The translations under genes and the position numbers were made by a program. The notes beneath the pieces were generated by a model. The model was not told the origin of the DNA and ran no database searches. It was given only the letters and a program-made list of their open reading frames with translations. From contig CM062211.1 in NCBI GenBank assembly GCA_031216445.1, positions 5,904,501-5,968,500 on the forward strand: a DNA stretch of 64,000 nt, written 5' to 3'. This DNA comes from Lateolabrax maculatus. Lineage: Eukaryota; Chordata; Actinopteri; Acropomatiformes; Lateolabracidae. Below are positions 1-10,272 of the stretch, in pieces. Numbering within the stretch: position 1 is the stretch's first letter; every line of letters begins with the position of its first letter.

Positions 1-5
1 CCTAC

Positions 6-1156
6 CCTGCTGTCCTCCTGGGTGTCCCACTCGGGGCTGAAGGTGTGGAAAGGCTGGCTCCCTTGGGTGCAGTTGGAGAACTGGAAGAGGCTGGAGAAGG
101 TGCGCCTGTTGTCGGACGTGTCGGGGAAGATGGCGTCCTGGAAGTTGACGCCGTGGGGCAGGATGTTATAGTTCTCATCCATCCTGCAGGGGAGACAAAC
201 AGGAAAACTGTGAGGGGGAAGCCGAAGCTGCTGCAGGAATTACTGAGCTGCAGAGTAGCTGAAGTTTTGGATGTGCATGAATCAAATCAAATACGGTTAT
301 GGAAGTTTCACAGGCTGATGCATTTCATGGGTTGGAAATGCATCATATGTAATGAGCCTGTAGTTTGCTTTGCAGGTAAAACCTTCCTTTGCTAAATAAC
401 TACCAGCAACCACAGCTGTAAGATAGATTGCCCTAAATATCCAGTCTCACTTAATGGAAATACTTAAACTAGGCTCAAGTTGTACACCTCAAACTTATAT
501 TTAAGTAGTTTTGCTTAAACATCTGAACACAAATTTGCTCCAAAACAAACTGGCAAAAGAAGAAAGTGCTTAAGAGTTATTAGAGTTTTAGTTTAAGGTT
601 GCTATTTTGCAAAGTGCAAGCTTCTGTCTGGCAAAAAGTTTTACGGGCTGCAGTCTAACTTTAACGGCAACAATAAAACTTCGTCCAGAATGTCTGCTGG
701 GAACTGTTTGGAGAAATGTGTCCGGGCTCCTCACCTGAGGAAGAAGAAGTACGAGTAGTTCTCCATCACGGTGTGGGACTGGCAGGACAGGTAACCCAGC
801 CCGGTCAGGTTGAGCCTGGATCCGGAGGGCACCTCCAGCATGCTGCCCCAGGCCTGGTCGCAGAGCAGCTCCACCTCGGCGGAGTACAGCAGCCCTTCCT
901 CCGCGCCCTCGTACCCGTACCCGAACCCGAGGGGCAGCGAGTTGTACAGGCTGCCCGCGCCGCCGCCGCCGCCGCCGCCGCCCAGGGGCTCCCGGTGGAT
1001 CGCCAGGACCCGGGCGTACACGATGATCTCCGCCAGCTCCGCCCGGCAGCCCTCGCTCAGCGGCCGCCACTCGGACGGGAGCTGGCACGCGTGCGTAAAA
1101 GCGTCCCGGCGCGCAAAGACGCCGAGCGCCGCGAGGAGGAGAGCCGCCGAATGCAT
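6..1156 (-). CDS. ccdc3: Coiled-coil domain-containing protein 3 (partial, 5' coding exons 1-2)
   Basis: Secreted glycoprotein of the CCDC3 (favine) family, known from vascular and adipose tissue. Exon 1 covers 735-1156 and exon 2 covers about 6-183; the split codon AG|G and the GT/AG edges keep the frame. The ATG at 1154-1156 is chosen because the upstream in-frame extension begins with TTG, and it gives a good signal peptide (about residues 1-22) ending before CQLPSEWRPLSEGC, a family hallmark. Further family motifs are CDQAWGSMLEVP (99-110) and NYSYFFFLR (133-141). N-glycosylation sequons lie at N116, N133 and N178. Residues 59-66 are eight glycines encoded by a GGC run, absent from the human protein as I recall it. 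Exon 2 encodes MDENYNILPHGVNFQDAIFP. A possible donor (AGG|GTAGG) sits at the window edge, so the C-terminal coiled coil is missing from view. Identification is firm; whether this is the a or b fish paralogue is unknown. Confidence 0.93.
958..981 (-). repeat. Coding GGC trinucleotide run (poly-glycine) in ccdc3
   Basis: A GCC run on the plus strand, read as GGC on the gene strand, encodes an eight-glycine stretch between the mature N-terminus and the first conserved core segment of CCDC3. Such runs are prone to length polymorphism. Confidence 0.8.
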
Positions 1157-1233
1157 CCCGCAGAGGCTGAGCAGGATGAGAGGCTTGTGCAAGACTGTAA
1201 AAAGGGAGATGTGGTTTTCCTATGTGATCACTG

Positions 1234-1240
1234 TTTTATA
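1234..1240 (-). promoter_or_regulatory. Candidate TATA box of ccdc3
   Basis: TATAAAA on the minus strand, about 80 bases upstream of the chosen ATG. If used, it would place transcription start near 1205 and give a 5' UTR of about 50 bases. This rests on motif and spacing only. Confidence 0.35.
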
Positions 1241-2127
1241 CTGGAGGTCGGTCTCTTCAAGCACCCGGGTTGCCAAAAGTCAACTGAAAGAGCGGCCAAA
1301 AAAAAAAAAAGAAGAAGCTGCGTTTAAAGAACTTGTGATGGTTACCTGGACGCTCGAGGATGCTCTGGCCAGAAAACTGTAAAAGCATGCCGAGTGACTT
1401 TCTAAACACGGAGGTCGACCCGCAGTGCTTTTGTCCAATCACTCCGCAGACTCGGATCCTCTCACCCAAAGGCTCAAAAGTCAAATTCAATTCGCAGCAG
1501 CTTCGCCTCCCTCCGACCTGTCGCTGAGTCGCCTCTGCCCGCTGCGTTCAGGGACTGCTGTTGACGCTCCGACATTTCACGTTTCCGTGTGAGCCGGCTG
1601 GTGCGCTCAAGTTCTACTTTGTCGGGAAAAAAAACACGAATAATGTTGATAGACGTGACGTTGATTTTGAACTTGTTCAACTCCGCTATATCCAACTTCG
1701 TAAGGCAAACAGTGCATCAGTAAATCTTTTTATTTTTTCAAACAAGTAATAATAGTCGCTTTTCCTGCAAACAACAAGCATTACTTCTTTTTTTTATCAC
1801 TAAATCAATAGATTATTAACATTGTTGACGGAGTGAAGGTCATCATCGAACTGAACTCGTGGGTTTGGATGCAGCACTGGAGAAATCTCCATTTTTCCGA
1901 CAGCGTGCCTGAAGGCATCCAAGGGGATCAGAAAGCCAGTGAGTGTCAGTGAAGCGGCACAGTGGTTTCTGATGGTGGCACACACAGGTCCTTCAGAAGC
2001 TCCAAGTGAATAACCTGGACACACTAAGTAACCACATCACTGATGGATAACAGTTGTTTACAGCTGAACGCACAAGATCAAGATAAGGATAAGGAGAGTC
2101 ACGCTCCGTCATGTGTCACAGTAGGTA

Positions 2128-2153
2128 GTGTGTGTGTGTGTGTGTGTGTGTGT
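2128..2153. repeat. (GT)n microsatellite
   Basis: Uninterrupted GT dinucleotide run of about 26 bases between ccdc3 and optn. Confidence 0.9.
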
Positions 2154-2499
2154 ATCAGCTGCTCCGGTGTTCAACACTGTCATTAGGATGTATTGATTTC
2201 TGCTGAGACAACACCGCCATCTAACGGACACAACATGTATATATTGTTCCTTTCATAAAGGCCCCAACGGATTATGTGAATAAATCGAATAAATGCTGTA
2301 ATACTTTATATTTTCCTTTAATGGAGCCACTTTGTAAACAAGCTGGGAGCAAGACATATGCAGGCTTGTTGTTACCCATTAACACTGTGTCCTCGTGTGT
2401 TTTTGTAAAATAATATTGCCAGATACTTCATCGGGATTCATTTTCTTTATTATAACTATGTATAAAATATATTTTCCATGAGCCCAACATGAGAGTCTG

Positions 2500-2780
2500 G
2501 GCAGGTCAGGGAATCTCCGGTCTTTCCTCCTCCTGTTTCCAAAGTGCAGGGTGACTCCTGCGGGGAGTTCCCGCGGAGCCGCCCTCCGCTGGTGTAGGAA
2601 ACACGCGGGGCCGTCCACGCCGCGGCTCACGCAGCAGCTGCGGGGCCGTTCGCCGCTCCTGCGACGTCACTTCGGGGAAACCAAAACCTCCGTGAACGAA
2701 AATCCACACCAGCCATAGAGCTGCGCAGAGACGGCGGAGCGTCTGAGGCTGCGTGGGTCCGGCCACGGGGACAGGAAGTA
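2500..2780. other. Isolated CpG-rich patch of unknown role
   Basis: About 280 bases with many CpGs and high GC, set in AT-rich DNA roughly 1.3 kb upstream of the ccdc3 start and 0.7 kb upstream of the optn promoter. On the minus strand it stays open for 86 codons, but that frame begins with GTG and has no ATG. It may be an unmethylated promoter or enhancer island. No known exon was recognised. Confidence 0.45.
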
Positions 2781-3064
2781 GGACACCCGAGCCTTCAAAA
2801 TAAATGCTTACACTTGAAGGTGATTTAATACATTGGCCTTAAAGTTTGAGCATGTATTAGCAATATATCTTTAGAGTAGTGGGGATGAGTAAACAACGAG
2901 GTAAACTACATATACAGCACCGCGCATAATTTAGATCAGATTAATTTGATTGTTCATATATATATGCTTTTACTTTTTTTAATGATGGAAAACAATGTTT
3001 TGGTCAAAATCACCAAAAATGAAAATAACAACAGTTTCTTCTTCATAACTGATATGGCAGCTTT

Positions 3065-3135
3065 GATCATAATTTATCCTGTAGTAGCCTACAGGATAAA
3101 TTATGATCTACAATTGCCTACAGAATAGGCAATTG
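3065..3135. repeat. Two adjacent perfect inverted repeats (hairpins)
   Basis: The first has 20-base arms at 3065-3084 and 3089-3108 that are exact reverse complements around a 4-base loop. The second has 10-base arms, CAATTGCCTA at 3111-3120 and its reverse complement at 3126-3135, around 5 bases. Both arms of both hairpins match without error. The surroundings are AT-rich and no transposon ends were recognised. Confidence 0.85.
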
Positions 3136-3456
3136 TTTGCCTACATTTCTGGTTTAGTGAAGCTAATTTAATAACCAACAACCAAAACACCCAATGGAAT
3201 CATTAGATTAAATCCAACTGTATGAAGTTATTTAATTCAAAAATAACATGTATAATATAATAAATATTAAAATGTTATGCTGTGTCAAACGTCTGTACGG
3301 TATCAGACTGGAGTTGGTGTTAGTAATGACATTTCTCTGTCCCATCTCCTTGTTGCTGTTTAAAAATATTTGGAAAAGGTTACACTCAAGCTTGTACCCT
3401 TCTCAGACAAAAAACAAACATTGTTTAAAACGTGAATTTTATTTTGAAACCAGTTA

Positions 3457-3491
3457 CCGGAAGCGCCGTGCTCCGGTACGTCAGCTGACGT
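3457..3491 (+). promoter_or_regulatory. optn: optn core promoter: ETS site plus palindromic CRE
   Basis: ACCGGAAGC at 3457-3465 fits an ETS/GABP site. The perfect 14-base palindrome ACGTCAGCTGACGT at 3478-3491 contains two opposed CREB/ATF half-sites. Both sit immediately upstream of the presumed noncoding first exon in a CpG-rich, TATA-less setting typical of widely expressed genes. Binding is inferred from motifs only. Confidence 0.5.
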
Positions 3492-3609
3492 CGCCTCCAG
3501 CCTGAAGCAGCAGCACAAGGTTGACCGACGCATTTCACCGTCCCCGGGTGTTTCTCGGTGTCTTTGGACCGATCCTCCTCGCTGCCTTTGGTCCAGGAGC
3601 CGACAGCAG
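3492..3609 (+). other. optn: Probable noncoding exon 1 (5' UTR) of optn
   Basis: CpG-rich stretch ending in a strong donor, CAG|GTGAGA, at 3609/3610. The first coding exon at 4696 begins after a good acceptor and has only 14 bases before its ATG, so an upstream 5' UTR exon is required. The 5' edge is a guess because the transcription start cannot be seen. Confidence 0.5.
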
Positions 3610-3790
3610 GTGAGAGGAGACATTTCGCGGCCCGTCTCACGTCTGACCGTGACGCACTTTTTGGCTCGGGCTGAGCCACATCCGTGTTGTGTGACTTGCT
3701 GGCAACTTTTCAGTGTTTACCCGAGAGAGCCGCGCACTGGACGGGCCCACCTGAGGAAAGTGAAACTAAAATGATACGACCACATATTCC

Positions 3791-3812
3791 AAAAAAAAAA
3801 AAAAAAAAAAAA
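3791..3812. repeat. Poly(A) run
   Basis: Twenty-two A residues in optn intron 1. Possibly a retroposon tail, but no retroposon body was recognised in front of it. Confidence 0.8.
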
Positions 3813-4096
3813 GATACAAGATATACTCGTAACATTTCCACGGAGCTGTAGTGTTCGGCGGTGGCTTTAAAGTAGCATTTATCCCTCTTATACTCAACCT
3901 CAGCCACAGTTTAACAGCAGTATCTCCTGTCGGGCGACATGCTGCCCAAATATTTATTATCATTAATAATCTACATTTGCGGCGGTCACTCAGTTTGTCG
4001 CTGAGAGGAGACGGACGTCAGTGTTGTTGTAACGTAATTATGATGAGATGAGTCTGCTGCGTGCTGAACCACTGAGTCACGGGTGATGTCAGCCTG

Positions 4097-4100
<4 letters not shown>

Positions 4101-4133
<33 letters not shown>
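4101..4133. repeat. (CA)n microsatellite in optn intron 1
   Basis: Pure CA dinucleotide run of about 33 bases. Confidence 0.9.
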
Positions 4134-4135
<2 letters not shown>

Positions 4136-4709
4136 CTCACTGAGAACAACACGCTGGACCAAGCAGAGACCGAGACCGTGAGACCGTGGGAAGTGAGAGA
4201 CAGCAGAAAGCGAAACAGTTTTATCTTTAGAGACTGGAACATCTTTTGATTGTTATTTTTAAAATGAACTGAAGCTACACAACATGGGTCGAATTAAGAA
4301 AAAAAGCAAAGAAATGCACTAATTGGCCGGTGGAGACATTGATTCTTAGACTCTGCAATGAGCTTAAAGCCACTGTGTAGAATTTTATATCTTGATAGCC
4401 TTTGCCCCCTCCAGAGGTAGTACTGAAATCTCACTGTTCTCCACTCAACCTCGGGGATTACTGTGTTGTTAGCACTGTAATACTAATAGTCAAAGTAGAC
4501 ACAATATCAAAATGTGAGCATGGATGTATTTATATTTTACATGTTCATACATGTATCTGTTTAACACAGAGCTTATTTTTTGCGCTTAAAAAACAACAAA
4601 CTCATTTTAAGCAAGTAAAGTACAATATTATAATTGCATTATATAATTGTAGTGTACACAAACTGACAGAGCAAGTCGATGCCTTCTCCTTTCAGCTTCT
4701 GGAGGCCCC

Positions 4710-5696
4710 ATGATGAACGGCGACATATCTTGCTCCCCCAGTCAGTCTGGCACGCTGGAGGAAACCCTGCAGCAGATGAACATCCTCATCCAGGAGAACC
4801 GAGACCTGAAAGGTGAGAGTAGGTGTGTGGTAGAGTCAGATTGAGGGTTACGTGGGCAAAAAAATATTTGAGCCTTTGAGCCCACAACAAAGAGGTCTGT
4901 TGCAGTCCTCCTCAATACTCTTATCAGGTCTGGCCAAAGTGTCTTGGGTCCAAGTTCAGTGGAGGTCGTGTCCTGTCACGGCTCGTGTCAGGGTGGAGTT
5001 TAAGAGTTGTAGTGTGACAGACCAGCCGTGACACTGTATATAAGAATAATAGCTATGGAAAGGATCACCGTACAAACGATTTACATTTATTCAAAATCTC
5101 TGTCTTGTCTCGCTCAGAGGCCCTACGTCAGACCAACCTGACGATGAAGGATCGCTTTGAGGGCCTGTCTGCGTGGCGGGAGAAGCAGCGGGCGGATCGG
5201 GACTTCCTGGAGAGCAAGCTGGAGGAGGCCCGGGTACGCATGGACGCGCTGACCCTCCAAAACCAGGAGCTGAGCAGGATGCAGGGGGAGGAGGGGAAGA
5301 CAGGGGGCCTGCTGGTGAGTTTGAAACCCCGCAACAGCTTTTTCTGTATTTGTGATTGTTTGGCTCAAAGCAGCTGAGAGCCAGTGCAATGTTCCTACGT
5401 TCATAAAATGATCTTCATTATATCGCATGCACGCACTGGATTTAAGCTTCTGTCAAACTGTAACCAAATGAACACGTTAACTTCTTAATATTCTGCGTTG
5501 GTGACGTGCGATGTCATCTCCAGGCAGCGGCGTCCAATCAGAGCACAGAGCTGGATGCCCTGCGCGCCCAGGTTGCTCGCCTGCAGGCCGAGAAGAACGA
5601 CCTGGTAGCCATGAACTCTGAGCTGCAGCTGAAGGCGGACCAGGACTCGCAGAACGACTCCTTCATTGAGGTCATCAGGGTCTCGGTAAAGGGAGC

Positions 5697-5744
<48 letters not shown>

Positions 5745-7405
5745 ATAAGAACTTAGATCTATACTCTGCATGGAAAGGCCTCATATAACACAAAAGGTCT
5801 CCACTTTAACCCTCCAACCATGCTGTGTTAGACAACCAGAGTAATAGTCATTAATTCCATTTATATTCCAAAATCCACATCAGATGTTTATTGAAAATAC
5901 ACTCTCATTGTGTGATTTTGATGAAATAAGACACGGATGTCAACCAAAGTTTAGGATCTAACCGGGCGCTTTTTTCCCGCAGGATGGAGGTGTCGACGGC
6001 GTGCACGATGTGTGTGGTGCGGAGCGCAGCAGACGTTTGGACCTGAGCATGACGGCGTCCCGGCTGGACAGCGAGGAGGTGACCGTCAGCCAGCTCCTCC
6101 AGTCGCTGAGGAACGAGACGCAGCGCGCCGAGCGGCTGCAGGCGGAGCTGCTGTCCTCTGCTGCCAGGTAGACGACCGCCACTGAATAATCTCCTACATT
6201 TATAGCATCAGGAAGCACAGCAAGTTAGGCTGTTGTTGGCTCCTTGTGCTTTTTCCTGTAAATTTGCCAAATTAGTTATTTAAATATATTTTTTTTAAAA
6301 ATTGTGCTGTCAAGCTCTTTGGTTTTTATCCAATCTCACCTCTTTAAATGTGTTAGTTTTTCTTCTTACATATTGTTTAACAGTTTTTGAAACAAACTAT
6401 CCAACAGGTATAGAGAGCTGGAAGAGAGGAAGAGTAATGTAGAGGAATCGACACAGACCAGCCAAGAGGAGACCAAGGAGGATTCTGGGAAAGAGGAAAA
6501 GGTATTTACTCATGGTGAAAGTCCTAAAACCAGCAGCAGCAGGAAATATATTAGCTGTGTGGAGTAATGAAGAATGCCTGCAATGTTCATTCAGACAGGT
6601 AGTTTTAACTTTATATGATTTCCCTCACAGAATCTCATTTTGAAGTCTTGTCTCTGTGTTCTGTTATTGATCTGCGACTTCATATTTACCACAGCTGGCA
6701 GAGGTCCACGGATGTTTGTAATGATTAGTTTCCTTTGCATAATGTTTGTTTGTCGTTCTGCAAATATTTCAGGCAGCCTCTGAGGTGGAGAATCTGAAGT
6801 CTCAGATGATGACATTGTTCAGAGAACTGCAGCAGGCCCAGAGCAAGCTGGATGAAGCAGAAGGCATGAAGAAGAACCTGCAGGACAGGTTAGGCCCACA
6901 TACATACACAGACACCTGCACTGTCAAATCTTTAATTCAAAACAATCGAGTTAAGGAACCGGCAAAAATAATACATAGCAACCTGTAATGTTCTGCAAAA
7001 ATTAAAGCCACCATTATGCATTTCACTCCTGTACTCTGTTTTTCCCCTTGTGTCTAGATGTCGGGAGGTGGAGCAGGACGTGGCCACTCTGAAGGCCCAG
7101 CTGGTGGAGAAACAGGCTGTTCAGTCGGAGAACGACCGGCTGAAGCTGCAGCTGGACAGCGTTCAGGCCCAGTGCCAGATGGAGCAGAGGAAGGCTGGGG
7201 AGGAGAGGTTAGAGGCAACACATGTCATGTGTTCATTTGAATCTCAACTGCTTTTACTCTCCAGAAATATGAGACATCTGAACCTTTTTTAATTTGTTTT
7301 TATACAGGAATAACTGTAGTTTACACGTGCAGACAAAACATACTATATGACACTGATTTGCATTGGAAACCCCCATATCTATTTCACAGTAGTGATCCCA
7401 TATTT

Positions 7406-7448
<43 letters not shown>

Positions 7449-8900
7449 AGTAACCCGTCCTTCGTTCCTCCCTCACAGGAACACTCTGGCCCAGCTGAAG
7501 GATGCCTACACCAAGCTGTTTGAAGACTACAATGAACTCAAAGAGGAGAAGAAGAAGAGAGAGGTCAATTAATTTAGCATTATGAGGGGCCTTTTTTTGC
7601 CTTTAGCAACAGATAAACCAAATCAGATCCTGCTGATTTCCGCCTAATGCAGTTATAAGAGTATTATTAATTAGAAATGGGGGTCAGACGTGTTTGACCT
7701 TTGCCCTCTGGTCCTGCAGTCTCAGCTGGTGCAGAAGGAGGTGGCGGACGAGCTGCAGCAACGGCTGAGTGCCGCCGAAGAAGCCCTGGCTGTCAAACAG
7801 GACAAGATTGATCAAATGAAGCAGGAGATCTTCCAGAAGGAGAAGGAGCTGGAGACCATATCTGTTTTCCAGGCTCAGGTCAGCGGGTGGATGAATGTTT
7901 TGACATTTTGTCCAATTTAAACTTAGCATCGAGTATCGGCTCAGCACGGCTCTCTTCAGCGTCATGGCGGTCATCGTGCATTTTGTTGTACTCCCCGCGC
8001 AGGCAGAGGTCTACTCCTCAGACTTCTACGCAGAGCGAGCAGCGAGGGAGAAACTCCACGAAGAGAGGGAGCGTCTGGCTGCTCAGCTGGAGTATGTAAA
8101 GAAGCAGAACACCCATCTGCAGGAGGAGATGGAATCGCTCGGCCGGTAAGGAATCAAACAGAAGTCCAAGTTTGCTTTTACGCCTGTAGTTCAGTTTAGT
8201 TGGTCCGGACCAAGGAAAAATACAAATACAGATACACTGTTCCCGTTTAGTTCTAGTCTAGTTCCTTTTGTGTATAGCCTGGCCTTTGTGTATCATAATC
8301 ATCTAAATGAACGGGTAGAAGCGGAACAAGAGAGGTGTCTTGTTTTCGTGGCTTTTTTCTTCAGCTATTTATCTTGTGTTTCTCCACAGGCGGTCGCTGA
8401 ACGAGATGCAGAGGAGACATGTGTCACTGGGAGGAAATGCACACGGAGCTGGCGCTAGTCTGGTTGGCAGAGGTACACTGGTGTTTTTTGGTATATCCTG
8501 AGTGTAGCCTTACAGGGATACTTCCTCTCAGGCTGTGGACAAATTTCATGTCTCCCAACTGAGTTGAGCCTTAAAATAATAGTTTGCTTATTCGTTTTCT
8601 TGCCAAGTTAGGTAACTAATTTGCGACAAGAAAGCAGAAAAGCCTATTTGCCAAAATTCCTATTATTCTACACTCAACAATATTTACGGTATAACCTAAA
8701 ACATGTGATTGGTGGAAGTGCAGGATTCAGGGTAACTGGAACATCTGTCCAGCTGTTCAGGTTGTGATCAGTGTCTCTGACTCCCAGGTACTGACTGGCA
8801 GCATCAGGGGAATATTCCCGAACACGCCTGTCCCAAGTGCAACGAGATCCTGCCGGACCTGGACTCCCTGCAGATCCACATCATGGACTGCATCAACTAG
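4710..8900 (+). CDS. optn: Optineurin (autophagy receptor), complete
   Basis: Ubiquitin-binding selective-autophagy receptor that links TBK1, LC3 and myosin VI at vesicles. Coding exons: 4710-4812, 5118-5314, 5524-5685, 5983-6167, 6408-6501, 6773-6888, 7058-7207, 7479-7563, 7720-7878, 8003-8145, 8390-8472, 8788-8900; all phases agree, giving 529 aa (human 577). Two ATGs in tandem start it. The N-terminal coiled coil with MKDRFEGLSAWREKQ matches the NEMO-like/TBK1-binding part. The LIR is DSFIEV (145-150), with S146 in the place of the TBK1-phosphorylated serine. The UBAN core is SDFYAERAAREK (423-434). The C-terminal zinc finger uses C507, C510, H523 and C527 and ends DCIN. Exon 9 uses a weak donor (GAG|GTCAAT). 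The next gene, mcm10, lies downstream on the same strand, as in human. Identification is firm. Confidence 0.97.
5698..5742. repeat. (CA)n microsatellite in optn intron 4
   Basis: Pure CA run of about 45 bases starting 13 bases after the exon 4 donor, unusually close to a splice site. Confidence 0.9.
7409..7446. repeat. (CA)n microsatellite in optn intron 8
   Basis: Pure CA run of about 38 bases, 32 bases upstream of the exon 9 acceptor, where it may overlap the branch-point region. Confidence 0.9.
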
Positions 8901-9357
8901 ACCTCCACAAGGAATCCACGACAACATTATACTCAGCTACTTTAGCACCTTAATCTGAGTCTTCCTCTGCTTTTACCTGAACCTCTGCTCCAACCCCTGA
9001 GACGACACTTCATAGTTCCATGATAAACACTGTAAAATTCATTCTAGGTCGGGAACACTTTGTTTTGGTAGAATATAAGTAGAAGGATTTCAAAGCTGTA
9101 TTGAGGGTTCTTACACAGGAGATGGGAGTCTGAAAAGAACAGTTCCTCTCTAGTTTGATAAATGTTATTAAGATTTGGAATAGAACAGGAAAATGTTGTA
9201 GGACACGTCTTCTTTCAGGTTCTGGGCCCTTGTCATCTGGCAGATAGTCTGGCTGCTGCCGTGAAGACTGAAAAGAAGCTGAAGATGAACTTCTTCAAGG
9301 CAAAACAAGTCTGGAACATACTATAGTTTGGCGCTGTCTGCCTGTCATGTACACATG

Positions 9358-9363
9358 AATAAA
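9358..9363 (+). promoter_or_regulatory. optn: optn polyadenylation signal (proximal)
   Basis: AATAAA, 458 bases after the optn stop codon. The intervening 8901-9357 is 3' UTR without another gene. Confidence 0.55.
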
Positions 9364-9742
9364 TCCAGCCTTTACAATTTTCATTTGTTTACCAAGTATT
9401 TGGTTGATGAAGGTTTTTTTTTTTTTTTTAAAGGTTTCCTCACCAGATATTTTATATTTTTAGCATGGAAAGTATATTTTAGCTCATGATTGGGTTGTTG
9501 GTGTTGGTGGGGAAAGGAGCATGCACCGTGCAGGCACTTTAATATGAAGATATATATTTTATTTTGACTCTGCAGATAATTCGTGGTAATTAGAATGTAA
9601 TATATTTAATTTGTTAATGAACCTATCACTGTAAGCGACAGCTTTTGTAAGTGTATGTGCAGGAGGCTCCAACACGCGGCTGATTCTGTAATCTGCAGAT
9701 TATAAAGGCCTTCTGATTCCATGTTGTAATTCTGTGAATGAA

Positions 9743-9748
9743 AATAAA
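9743..9748 (+). promoter_or_regulatory. optn: optn polyadenylation signal (distal candidate)
   Basis: A second AATAAA about 840 bases after the stop codon. It would give a longer 3' UTR containing a T-rich run near 9415. Which signal is used cannot be told from sequence. Confidence 0.4.
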
Positions 9749-9857
9749 ATTATCTGCTCATTTCTGTCTGCTTTTAGTCATATTGTAACATAACAAAACC
9801 TGGAAACCCAGCTTTAACAACAAATTGCACATATTTCATTTTCAGTCCTTGAGCTTA

Positions 9858-10065
9858 AAGCAATAGTTTGATATTTAAGGAAATAAACATATTGGCTTTC
9901 TTGCTTAGATTTTCCTCTGTAAAGGGGATTTTGTAATCTTAGGGGGCTACCTGTTTCTCTATATCCAGTCTTCATATAGTCTAAGCAGCTGCTGGCTGTA
10001 GCTTCGTATTTACGGCACAGTTGTGACAGTGGTATTGATCTACTCATCTAACTCTTGGCGAAATG
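9858..10065. repeat. Dispersed repeat, rearranged copy (two pieces in opposite orientation)
   Basis: The left part (to about 9905) reads in the same orientation as the copies at 48255 and 53654 (tagtttgatatttaaggaaa, then ctttcttgc). The right part (about 9935-10065) is the reverse complement of the inner part of the same family: GAAGCTACAGCCAGCAGC, then AAGACTGG. Related copies in this window lie near 48255, 53654 and 54495, so membership is supported internally. Confidence 0.6.
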
Positions 10066-10272
10066 CTTTCAAGTACGAGGAACTCTGATTGTTGGTCCTC
10101 ATGCCAGAGAAGGTGTGTTGGTTCCAAGATGAACAGCTTTGTTTATGTAGATTTTTTTTTTAACATACCACCCCAGCAAGTTATTTTTTGTGTCTGTTGA
10201 CTCTTTGCACTGTCTTTGTGGGTGGTAGATCAGTAGTTTTGGTGTCTTGTTTTTTACACATTGGTGTTCAGG

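Larger units (their letters stand above)
1241..3450. other. Intergenic region between ccdc3 and optn (divergent)
   Basis: No gene could be supported here. The stretch holds a GT microsatellite (2128-2153), an isolated GC/CpG-rich patch (about 2500-2780) and two perfect hairpins (3065-3135). The rest is AT-rich DNA without open frames of convincing composition. Because the flanking genes diverge, regulatory sequence for both is expected in it. Confidence 0.6.

Noticed and set aside
45..395. 116-codon plus-strand open frame
   Set aside because: Antisense of ccdc3 exon 2 extended into its intron.
810..1382. 190-codon plus-strand open frame over ccdc3 exon 1
   Set aside because: It is the antisense of the conserved ccdc3 exon. 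Low-complexity composition and a poly-proline run mirror the glycine run.
2506..2766. 86-codon minus-strand open frame with a hydrophobic start
   Set aside because: It begins with GTG and has no ATG. No similarity was recognised, and the CpG-rich composition alone can keep a frame open.
4368..4480. Possible dispersed repeat in optn intron 1
   Set aside because: The wording ('aaagccactgtgtagaattt') seemed familiar from fish genomes, but there is no second copy in the window to support it.
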